From Trachythela sp. YZ-2020 (Eukaryota > Cnidaria > Anthozoa > Malacalcyonacea > Clavulariidae), in the NCBI GenBank assembly GCA_016169945.1, contig JADLSH010000216.1, positions 2,213,001 through 2,277,000 of the forward strand: 64,000 bases of DNA. Direction: 5' to 3'. The translations under genes and the position numbers were made by a program. Positions 33,339-42,382 of the stretch are shown piece by piece. Position 1 is the first letter of the stretch, and every line of letters starts with the position of its first letter. The notes under the pieces were generated by a model. That model saw only the letters and a list, made by a program, of their open reading frames with translations, had not been told where the DNA came from and did no database searches.

Positions 33339-35100
33339 TCACCCAAAAACCGGTCCCTCGAACCCAATCCTCAAAACCACCCAAACCTTAAATCCATATA
33401 ATCTAAAACACACAAATGTGTGGGGAAATAAAAATTGATTGACGTAGAACTTGGCAAAAATACAATGCCCGTAGCTATCACGGATCGAACTGATCGAGTT
33501 GGCATGTGGGGTAGCACAAGACACGGAAAAAGCAGTTGCCATATTTCTAAACCGGCATATGATGTAAAGTTTCGAAGTGCGAGGGTTAGGGGGTCCACCG
33601 TGCTGTTGGATCCCAAATAGATTGGTGGCTCCATTACGAAGATTGTTTACCCACGTATGGTTGAACTAGACCCGTTATTCTCAGACAATCTCGGGTATTT
33701 TCAGCCGCATTTTCACCAGATTATAAGAAGCATTTAAAATTCGCTTGATCACGCACATTTCGGGGGGGAGGTATCAAAAATGTTTATTGCCCAGAGCGCA
33801 AGTACAAAAAGGACACAAACTCCTTTGTCAGGGACCTTTTTCTTCAAAGATAAAAATCACTGGTAAATTGTTTTAACTTTTGATTGATCGCATACAAGTT
33901 AACAGATACACGGCCAAGATCTTTTGGGGAAACAAGTCGTAGGTCTTACACATCGACATTGTTTACAGGAGTTGAATGTTTGTATGTAGATATAATATGC
34001 AAAATTAGCATAGGCGCGCCACCGCGGATCTAAACAGCGAGCCGGTAACAGAGTGCCGGAGTGTGTTATTGGTTATCACGCCCTGGGTCCCATCAATGAC
34101 CCACACACTGTGATGACATGCTGGCAACAACCTGGAGTGGGTTGAACGGCTAGAGAGAATTTCCAATCGGAAAGTGAAAATAGAAGAAAATATTCTAGTA
34201 GAAAACATTGGTGAAAGTTAGAGCTAAGAGTGTGGGACTCTGGGGATGACAGCTTTGGGCCCCGGCTTTCCGAGCGGGAATTAGACTCCTGTGCAAGACG
34301 GGTCACCATTGGATGGGGATTGGGGGCTTATACAGAAATTTGATAACTTCACGAAAGGGGTTAACAATAAAGCATGACCAACAATTGTGACGATGATTGC
34401 TGAGATAATGTAAAGTAACGTAAATGAATGCGATATAAAGTGTGGAATCAAGTTATGTAAAATATTGTAAAGTGAAGTTAAGTAATGTGAAGTATTGTCT
34501 GTCCAAACATTGGTCCAATGTTACAGGTTGTAGCTGTTGTCGTGATTATAAGAAAAATCGAGCAACGCCAAGACGCTGATTCTGTTCTTGTAAGTAGCAA
34601 TTGGCCGCGACGTGGCCAAGAAACGAACAAAATAAATTTGATACTTGAACGGTTAACTAAAGTTGCCTGATTAACACGACAATTACAGTATATATCTAAT
34701 AAGGGACAGATTAAAGCAATTTATAATTGAGAAAATAATCAGGATAGAAATCAGTTCTGGAGAAACACGAAAATACATAGGGCTAGAAGTTAGACAACCT
34801 AACTCTGGGAGGAATACCTATAGAATACTGGTCCAGTGGTCCAATATTGGTGGCCCTTGCTCCCAGTAATCCGAGAGACTGGTCATGAAAAGCTCCTCCA
34901 AGCACCACTTTGGGAAGTTGATTTAGAGGGGAGGGTTTACTGGCCATGATACAAAAAATGTATAAAAATGAACCTCTTAAATTCCGTTGCAAGTGCGGGT
35001 AAACAATGCAATTGATTAGAAAAGAAAAAGCAAACGAGCATTAACTCGCCTCTCATTTACAGTAATTTGTAAGGTTATTGTATTTCCTTGTTTTTTGAAA
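33339..35100. other. Unassigned stretch
   Basis: Open frames around 33339-33634 and 34005-34309 show no domain or splice support. No repeats of note. Confidence 0.35.
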
Positions 35101-35540
35101 GCCCGAGTCTTTAAAATTGAACCCCGCTCCACTCATGGGCCGAACTTAAATGACGAATTAGGTGCGACAGAAGAGCGACGTATGAATCAATTAGGTACGG
35201 CAGAATTTGGAGCGACATAAGTTCGGCAGAAGTTGGACAGATGCTGTAGCATTATGTGTCGTAGGAACGGCATTGATTCATACGCCGCTCCACTCATGTG
35301 CCAAACCTAAATCAAAATTTGCTGTAATTTATATTTATTAGAATTAGATTAGCCACTTTGTAATGTTTACTTATTTTTAAATTATATTTAGAATTCCTGC
35401 GTGAATATACGCTCCTCTCTTTCAATAACATTATATTTTGTACGCCGTTTGAATTATCATTGCCGCTCTTGTGTCGCTCCAGCGTCGCACCTAATACAAT
35501 TAAGTTCGGCGCATGAGTGGAGCGGCGTCTGAAACGGGCC
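35101..35540. mobile_element. MITE with GGCCCG / CCGCTCCACTCATG ends
   Basis: The right end in inverse reads GGCCCGTTTCAGACGCCGCT, then CCACTCATGCGCCGAACTTAA; the left end has GCCCGAGTC, then CCGCTCCACTCATGGGCCGAA. Both continue with ATTAGGTGCGAC. A third copy of CGCCGCTCCACTCATG lies inside at 35282. Such GGCCCGTTT termini are common in PIF/Harbinger-like MITEs. Target duplication not resolved. Confidence 0.75.
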
Positions 35541-35960
35541 AAAGCCATCGCCGTTGGTGCTATCTACCATCTATTTGAAAAATGGTTTTAACCTTCTGCT
35601 ACATCATTAACTCTGGAAAAACGTGTCGTTCGGTCGCCAATAATATGCGAAATATGCCAAAATTACTCAGTGGTTTTTTTTTCAAAATTTGTACTACGAA
35701 ATAATTGGAAATAGTATGAAGATGGGAACAAGTATGGACATTATACCAATTCTTTACTAATTGCCATTTTCATGAAGGCCGGCGAGAATGGGGGGACGGA
35801 GGGCAGAAGGGGCAAAATACCGTGATCATGTCTCTTGTCATATATTATACATGTGTGAAATAAATGGCATAATAGAACCATAACATGTCAGCCAAACATC
35901 ATGAATAAAGGTATAGATATTCTAAAGTTTTTGTCCTACGATAACAAGCGCCCGAACTAT
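35541..35960. other. Unassigned stretch
   Basis: Nothing supported. Confidence 0.35.
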
Positions 35961-35969
35961 ATATAGGAA

Positions 35970-36542
35970 CTCTCTCCTCCGCAGAGGCTTACATGAAGTT
36001 TCTAGTGAGGGAAAAGTGAGTGTGCAGGGAGTGATGGGAAGAGCGAATTAAAAGTAGCCTCTGCCAGTTAATGTAATAAATATGGCGGTTCGATATCAAC
36101 CTTCGAGGGTTTCCAGGAGATGTTTTCCACTTTCCTTTTCAGGCGTACTTGACTCTCCTGGAGTGAATCCAACATTAATATCTTCTTCTGTCAATTTGCA
36201 CCGAAAAATAGCGAGAAATTGCAAATGAATATGGATATGTTGACTGAAAATATCCTCTAAATTGCAAAATTTCTTTATAAAAATGACTCCACTGAACTTC
36301 GATACTCAGATTATGAAGATTTATTTCAATTTCTACCACATTTCCGTCCATTTCAGGTTTAAAAAGATGTCAAAGCAGTCAAACAAAAAGTTTGGTTCGA
36401 AAACCATACTTTTTTGCATTATCTGGCAGAGCCTCCTCGCCTTCATTTCAATCTTCCCATCACTCCCCGCGCGCTCACTTTTATTCAAGAAACTTCATGT
36501 AAGTTATTTGTAAATACTAAGGAGGCTCTGCGGAGGAGAGAG
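35970..36542. mobile_element. MITE with perfect 17-bp ends and 9-bp duplication (MULE-like)
   Basis: Both ends read CTCTCTCCTCCGCAGAG inward. Longer similarity follows (ACATGAAGTTTCT; GGGAGTGATGGGAAGA). ATATAGGAA flanks it at 35961-35969 and 36543-36551. The 9-bp duplication and long imperfect arms fit Mutator-like elements. It is 573 bp and non-coding. Confidence 0.88.
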
Positions 36543-36551
36543 ATATAGGAA

Positions 36552-37382
36552 TGTGAAACGGATTGCAATGGATTGCAAAATAGGAATGTGAAACGAAATT
36601 GTATTGTCCTTATGACGGATGAGTTGTCTCAGAATACCTTCGGTTCATTTTCCCTATTTCCTTATAGACGCTGGGGAACGATGCAGAACATCAACTTACT
36701 TTAACCAGTCAACAACACCAGTTCTTACTAATAGCAAGTAGTAGACCAAAAATGACCTAATGAATATATATACTGACCATTTTTCTCGAAGTCCGGTTAT
36801 CTTATAAAACTTTAGATAAGCGAACAGTGGAAGAAATCCAGTTGGGCTCTAGAGTGGTAGGACGAAGAGGGATCTATCACCTTTACAGAAATAGACGCTT
36901 TGTCGAAAATTTTTACCAGAGAAAGGCTACAAACAACTAAATAAGAGTGCAAATTGTGGCTTTGTCCGAAATTCTGGAGGCTTTGCTCGACCATCTGAAA
37001 CGTGGATTTTCCCTCTGTAATTGATAACATTCTTACTGCCTGAGAAGCCACTGAGTTAAACGTGTATTCAATTAAAATGGAATTTTTGTAGTCACAATTC
37101 TTCTATTTGGGTTGAAAAATCATGTATTCACAGAGTCGATACTTTTACTTTTTTGCTTAATAAATTTAGCGGGATTTGTATGCAACCACCCCTTGCTATG
37201 AATTCAATCATATCTAAAGTATTAGTGAAATATTTTCTCAAACTCATTAATAATTCATGAGCAAAACACAAAGGAGATCACCACCGTATCGTTGTCTTGA
37301 TATCACGGTAATAAACACCCATAAATTAACTCAACTTTCGCGTTGCATGTCTCTTTAAATACTGGTTTGTTTGAGAAGCTTT
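36552..37382. other. Unassigned stretch
   Basis: Apart from GGAATGTGAAACG occurring twice near 36549-36592, nothing stands out. Confidence 0.35.
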
Positions 37383-37519
37383 ATCATACACTCGAAGTAG
37401 TTTATTATAGTGATTTAAAAACACCTCAAAGTATGTTAAAAAACTCGGCTAGCGCCTCGTTTTTCAACACACTTTTCGGTGTTTCAAATCACTATAATAA
37501 ACTCCTTCTCGTGTATGAT
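37383..37519. repeat. 137-bp near-perfect palindrome
   Basis: ATCATACACTCGAAGTAG at the left mirrors CTCCTTCTCGTGTATGAT at the right, and pairing continues through TTTATTATAGTGATTT and ACACC to a centre GGCTAGCGCC. The whole unit can form one hairpin. It is probably a small MITE. The 146-codon frame running through it has no other support. Confidence 0.85.
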
Positions 37520-38217
37520 ATATTACGTAGCATCTTATTAATGCGCGCATTTGTTTTCTACGCGTCTCAAATAAAAGAAAACACACAAAATATCGTTTTA
37601 ATTTTTCTATATTTACTGGGTGAAATCTCAATAGCAGCTGCCGGTTACGCCAGTGCAAATGCTATTTACATAACAATACAAGATAAAACGATGTTGCGAA
37701 AAACCACTACAAAATACTATTGTATACAACAAGTTAAATCTCCTACAAACTCTAAACGCAACATACAACAAAGAAGAATTTGAAAGCAATACATGTCACA
37801 CACAAGCCACCTTTTCACATCATCTTATTTTGGTGCATATATGTATACTTTCTCTGCAACCTATATGCCAAGTTACTGTACTTGAGCAAATCTAAAGCCA
37901 ATATATATTTAATTACTAAAAACTTACGCTGTGTTATTTGCTTAAGTATTATTACGATTTTGAAATTTTAAAACCGTGATTTAATTAGTATGGCGAGCTC
38001 CTATTCCAATCATATTGAAATATACAGATATTTCAGCGATTGCATGGAACCTTTGCCAAATTGCTGCCTGATTTGCTAATTCTAAAAACCCTTCTTTAGT
38101 AGATAAAGAAACTATATATTGTGAAGGCAACACCTTATCTAGGACAACGTAAATCAAGCGCTTTTAAGTCTACTCGTCTAATAAACCCAGTATTCTAGTT
38201 TTTGAGTGGTCGAGATG
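37520..38217. other. Unassigned stretch
   Basis: Nothing supported; possible 3' flank of the SRCR gene on the minus strand. Confidence 0.35.
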
Positions 38218-38543
38218 TTAGTAACATTCCACACCTGCCTCTTCCCAATGGTAACAGTCATGTATGTTCCATCCGCGGTGATTGCAATCCCAAATATAGG
38301 ATTCCTTACCAGAGCACTGAACTTCATCAAGCAATATAGGACCACTTCCTTCGCCATAGTAAGCTTGTTGTCTGGTCACATTCGCTCCAGTGAAACCCAA
38401 CTGACGGCAGACGACGTTACCATCAGTAATAGTCCAGGAATCATCACACACCGTGCCCCAGCCAAGTTTCGGAAAATAGATTTCAACCCTTCCAGTCATA
38501 TTGTTACTTGAACCATTCAATCTGATTTGTAGTTCAGAGGTAG
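38218..38543 (-). CDS. SRCR-domain exon, probable last exon
   Basis: After an acceptor (TTTATTTATAG, AG at 38545-38544) the exon enters in phase 1 and encodes one scavenger receptor cysteine-rich domain of about 105 residues: ELQIRLNG, GRVEIYFPKLGWGTVCDDSW, VVCRQLGFTGA, GEGSGPILLDEVQCSG, IWDCNHRGW, EEAGVECY. It contains six cysteines. Phase-1 borders are usual for SRCR exons. The frame ends in TAA at 38218-38220 directly after the domain. Such domains sit in secreted or membrane receptors that bind microbes or other ligands. The rest of the gene would lie to the right, on the minus strand; it may or may not join the EGF/LDLR-B exons at 55.8-60.9 kb. Confidence 0.88.
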
Positions 38544-38545
38544 CT

Positions 38546-39519
38546 ATAAATAAAAACAATACATATGTACGTCAGGAGAGTTTCATGCAGGTTTCATCCT
38601 TCGATCCCAAATTTTGGCAACCCTGTAATTGCAATTCACTTCGTCGAAGTTCCCTGCCATTGTGGCGCGCATCTTTTTCAATAGGTAAAGAAATTAAAAT
38701 TGTGTCGTACACGAATGTGATATAGTTCGAGCAAATTCGATTAAGTTTGACTTGTCGAATCTGGCATGTGCATAATTCAAATTTGCATAAAATGGGTAAT
38801 TATTAAGGGACGTAGCAAGGGACATTTCGTGGTCAAATAGTTTTCTCAGGACTGTTGTCTAGCTTAAGACCGTTTTCAATTACGATCGCTTTGCCGGCGC
38901 GGGCGGAGCGAACATGTTTCAACTTACGGTGTAGGTGCCTAGCGTGGGAAGTTTCTGTCCTCTTTACTGCTCGCGGACACGCATGAAAGTTGAACTACAT
39001 TCAAATTTATTGGTATACCCGCGTGATTGATTAATCACGTGACTCAAATAGGTCACTTCGCCCGCGCGGGAAAAATGACGGCCTTTGGAGAACAATAGCG
39101 AATAGCAGGTGTCCTATATAGACCTGCTCCAAATCTTTCACTCCACGGGGTCTTTATTTAGGAGATATAAAGGGCGCGATGAATTTAAAGAGGGCGGGAG
39201 AGGGTAAAATTGGGAGAGGAGAAACGCCTCCCAATTCCTCCACTCCCAATTGCCATGCCTCCCGCCGCCATGTTTAAATTCCTCCCGCCCGCAATTTCGC
39301 GTGCAGTTCATAGCTCCCAAATAAACGACTTCGAGAGAAAGACTTGGAGCAAGTCCACGGGTGTCCCAAATAGACTGAACGTACGGCCAACATTTGATTT
39401 GCAATACAATATTGACATATATTGCCCGACGTTTGAAATTGGAGTAGTAGGTTACCCGGGCTATATAGCACCGGAAGTAATTAGTATTCATACGCCTGGA
39501 AGTAGGAATAGTAATGAGA
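38546..39519. other. Intron or intergenic DNA; inverted repeat at 39170-39310
   Basis: No exon seen. At 39170-39310 GGGCGCGATGAATTTAAAGA...GGCGGGAG mirrors CTCCCGCC...TTTAAATTCCTCCCGCCCGC, and CTCCCAATT occurs twice in the centre. It may be an element remnant. Confidence 0.45.
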
Positions 39520-39735
39520 TGACGTAACATAAAGCGTTGCGTAACCTCCAGGGTTGAACTTGGAATCTCTTGTGAAATATCAATATTACACATATAAAAC
39601 GTTTGATCATTTTCAATAATGTATTTAAAAACAAAAAGAACAATACATGGTAAATTTTAATATAGATTAATTGTTTATTTGTTTATAATGTACGATGTTT
39701 CAATTCTGCTGAGATGTTTTAAATGTTCATAATGT

Positions 39736-40260
39736 TCAACAATTCTGCTGAGAGTCGGGATAGAAGCTTTTGAAGAACATCGGGATGAAAGGTTCTTCAA
39801 CGTTGGATACGTTTGTTGGTTCTTCAGGTGCCCATTGAAAATAATCACACCGAGTTTCGTTGGAACAGCAAAAGAACTTTCGACCTTTCTTAGGACCATC
39901 CTTTTTCACTTTTTTCATGGAGCTCGGCTGGCCGTGATAACGGTTCGGTTTCTCAATTTGATTCTCGTCAGTCCACATCCAGAGGGAACACGGATTTTCA
40001 CGTTCTGCACAGGTAAAGTAAGGTCTGCCAAAGCTTTCTTTCATCAAATATTTGACCACGCGAAACTTTGCAGGCTTGTGGTGTTCTTGGCAAATAGGTT
40101 GTTTTAAATCGATGGCTCTCCAGGCTGCCAGGCCTTTTTGAAATAGGTAACCATCGTCTTCCGTACAAATGAAACCACAGCTTGGTTTTTGCCCACACAA
40201 CCAGAAGGAACCATTTTTCGTGGTTGAACAAGAAGCAGGTTTTCCATGCAAACATTCCAT
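39736..40260 (-). CDS. Protein with GRF-type zinc fingers
   Basis: A 174-residue frame starts at ATG 40260. It has three related cysteine modules. The first is CLHGKPASCSTT with WLCGQKPSCGFIC (residues 3-31). The second is PICQEHHKPAKFRVV with GRPYFTCAERENPCSLWMW (about 55-95). The third is HGQPSSMKKVKKDG with GRKFFCCSNETRCDYFQW (about 108-142). The GR-(F/Y)-F-C plus C-x(2,5)-W pattern defines GRF zinc fingers, which bind single-stranded DNA in NEIL3, APE2 and TOP3A. A DNA replication or repair role next to a DNA polymerase is inferred. The gene diverges from the nuclease-like gene; a TATAAAT sits about 55 bases upstream (40313-40319). Confidence 0.8.
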   Translation of the reverse strand: MECLHGKPASCSTTKNGSFWLCGQKPSCGFICTEDDGYLFQKGLAAWRAIDLKQPICQEHHKPAKFRVVKYLMKESFGRPYFTCAERENPCSLWMWTDENQIEKPNRYHGQPSSMKKVKKDGPKKGRKFFCCSNETRCDYFQWAPEEPTNVSNVEEPFIPMFFKSFYPDSQQNC

Positions 40261-40366
40261 TTTACTAGCTTAAGTTGCATATGTATTGTGAGAAGTTTGC
40301 TTGGTTCTTCCCAATTTATACTCTCAGCTCGTTCATGTTCAGACACGGCCAACCAATCAAAACCGT

Positions 40367-40564
40367 AACATAAAGCGTTGCGTAACGTTTAAATACTAAT
40401 AGCGTTGCGTAACGTTCAAATACTAATAGCGTTGCGTAACGTTTAAATACTAATAGCGTTGCGTAACGTTTAAATACTAATAGCGTTGCGTAACGTAAAG
40501 CGTTGTGTAACGTGAAGCGTTGCGTAACATAAAGCGTTGCGTAACATTACAAATGTGACGTCAC
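40367..40564. promoter_or_regulatory. Array of GCGTTGCGTAAC units between divergent genes, with a CRE
   Basis: Eight copies of GCGTTGCGTAAC, one with GTGT, lie in tandem. Several are spaced by GTTTAAATACTAATA to give a 27-base period. The core TTGCGTAA fits C/EBP- or PAR-type bZIP sites. A perfect CRE palindrome, TGACGTCA, follows at about 40557. TATA-like sequences lie on both sides: TATAAAT toward the GRF gene, ATATAATA near 40575 toward the plus-strand gene. A bidirectional promoter/enhancer is inferred from position. Confidence 0.65.
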
Positions 40565-40611
40565 AATGCATAGGGCATATAATAACCTAAAGCTAAGGAT
40601 TTACGATACAT

Positions 40612-41161
40612 ATGTATCGAACACTCAACATGTATTGTCAACCAATTGATGTCGTGGCAGTCATGGACATGGACGGATACACTGTAGCGAACAGATTTTT
40701 ATGTAAGGAGCTGGGTCTAATGAAGGTCGGAAACGTAGAAGCCAGGTCCTTCTTTTTCGACACCGGTATGAGTTAGGACGACCTCACCCAAAAAGACAGG
40801 AAGACTTGTAGCTTTGTTCAAAGACGTATCCATTTGGATACCGTTTGGAGTGCCGCGGGGCACCAAAGCATTCCCTATTTCGGATTTGGAGGCAATTGTA
40901 GATAGTTTTTACAGGGAAGTAGGCGTAAACTCAAACTCTACAATTGCCTACAAAGGGGGTCATTTTGAGAGCGATTTTCTGGCAAACCTCAAAATCCCTT
41001 CCGTAAATTTGGAATTCTTCGGTTGTCCCAAAGCCGAAAAACCTTTTGATCAGCTGATCTGGTTGGAAACATGTGGCAACCACCTCGAAGCCAATGCGTA
41101 CCATCACTATGCAAAAGTCGAAGTGGAAGCATATGCCTTATGGATGCAGGAGAATCTTTAG
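40612..41161 (+). pseudogene. Nuclease-like gene of unknown family, with stop and frameshift
   Basis: ATG at 40612 opens a frame with VVAVMDMDGYTVANRF and CKELG, then TAG at 40774-40776, and the same frame continues DDLTQKDRK. Near 40805 the reading moves by one frame into a 115-residue stretch: KDVSIWIPFGVPRG, AYKGGHFESDFLANLKIPSV, LEFFGCPKAEKPFDQLIWLE and HHYAKVEVEAYALWM. An early D-x-D, a conserved KGG-x-E and a late H-x3-K-x-E suggest an RNase H-fold exonuclease, but I do not recognise the family with certainty. It shares its upstream array with the GRF gene. The two lesions could be real or assembly errors. Confidence 0.55.
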
Positions 41162-41541
41162 AGACAAGATAAAAAAACCGGTTCTTTTAAGAACCACCAC
41201 ATTTACAAAAGAATATAGAACGCATTGTTTGATTTCCCTAAGCCAACGGTTTAAACCCTGTTAACTATCCTGCGCATGCGTACCAAATTTTCTCACGGTA
41301 ACCACTTGCCGAATGTTTGGGGGTTTGTACGTATATAAATAGAAAGAGTGTTTACAAGAGTTTTAATGATGGTAATCAAACTCGGTTCAAAACATGTTAA
41401 TGAATATGTTTTATTTCATTTAAAGCTTTATAACGTTGTAATAAATTGTGTAATTTAACAACATGTTGGGAGTTTGCAGTGTTTTCAAGCCTATTGAGTA
41501 ACTTTTTCATTTTTCATTTTATTTTATTTTAACTGCAGTTA
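41162..41541. other. Convergent intergenic region
   Basis: The nuclease-like gene (plus) and small basic gene (minus) end here facing each other. The DNA is AT-rich; possible poly(A) signals exist on both strands. No repeats of the 27-base type occur, in contrast to the two divergent gaps. Confidence 0.5.
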
Positions 41542-41784
41542 TTAATTAAAATCTGGAACGTCTGGAAGATCGGGCAACCAGCTCGTATCTATGTCAGAGC
41601 AGTTTTCTGACTTTTCTGCACTTCTTTTTTTTTCTTCAAAGTCTTTTTCGTACATAGCCACTCGCGTGGGGTTTTCCTCAAGCATAATGCTATAGAATGT
41701 TTTATACTTTATGAATTCTTCCCTCCGTTTTGCTCGAAACCTTTGGGATCTTTCCGCTTGATTGGTTTTCTTCGTATTATCCAT
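41542..41784 (-). CDS. Small basic coiled protein
   Basis: An 80-residue frame from ATG 41784 starts MDNTKKTNQAERSQRFRAKR, continues EEFIKYKTFYSIMLEENP, then AMYEKDFEEKKRSAEKSE, and ends in an acidic tail, SWLPDLPDVPDFN. The AERSQRFRAKRR stretch resembles basic segments of small DNA-binding proteins seen in invertebrate genomes, though it is not a clean bZIP basic region. The motif TCTTGATATAAAGATTAATA occurs twice in the 60 bases upstream. It diverges from the polymerase gene across the second array. Function unknown; DNA binding is inferred. Confidence 0.55.
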   Translation of the reverse strand: MDNTKKTNQAERSQRFRAKRREEFIKYKTFYSIMLEENPTRVAMYEKDFEEKKRSAEKSENCSDIDTSWLPDLPDVPDFN

Positions 41785-41946
41785 ATTATTAATCTTTATA
41801 TCAAGAGCTGCCTATTATTAATCTTTATATCAAGAGTTTCGTGATTTTACGGCCAAGGTCAAGGTCAAGGTCAAAGGCAAGGTCCTTGAGAGCAAGGTCA
41901 TGATGCAGATTGCGCGTGATACCGCACGTGATAGCAAGGGTTTATT

Positions 41947-42140
41947 GCATAACATAAAGCGTTGCGTAACATAAAGCGTTGCGTAACGTTTAAATACTAA
42001 TAGCGTTGCGTAACGTTTAAATATTAATAGCGTTGCGTAACGTTTAAATATTAATAGCGTTGCGTAACTTAAACCGTTGCGTAGCATAAAGCGTTGCCTA
42101 ACATAAAGCGTTGCGTAACATCCATACCGAGAGTATAAAG
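41947..42140. promoter_or_regulatory. Second GCGTTGCGTAAC array, upstream of DNA polymerase B
   Basis: Eight units of the same type as at 40367-40550 occur, including two variants (CCGTTGCGTAGC, GCGTTGCCTAAC), again with GTTTAAATA(C/T)TAATA spacers. A TATAAAG box at about 42135 lies in GAGAGTATAAAG; the GRF gene promoter also carries GAGAGTATAAA. The array probably serves both the polymerase (plus) and the small basic gene (minus). Confidence 0.65.
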
Positions 42141-42382
42141 CGGTGAGGATATAGATGCTACTCGGTATATTGTTCACGACTTTCACAGAGAGAACATTGT
42201 TGGATATATTTCTTATGAAAAGACTGGCTTTGATATATTGTTGACAGAGAAAACTTTACTGGACTGCTTTGAATTTTAAAAGACCTGATTTTAAAGGTGA
42301 ATACCTATACGTCTGTTAATTTATGTAAACTTTCTTGGTCGTAGTAGACAGTAAATGAACTTAAAACACTTTTTGTTTAGAC

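Noticed and set aside
33339..33634. Overlapping frames on both strands near 33.5 kb
   Set aside because: Neither shows domain features; mirrored open frames are expected by chance.
37343..37783. 146-codon plus-strand frame
   Set aside because: Much of it is the 137-bp palindrome; the remainder lacks domain or codon evidence.
40367..40550. CRISPR-like regular repeats
   Set aside because: Units are nearly contiguous without unique spacers, vary in length, and lie in an animal genome.
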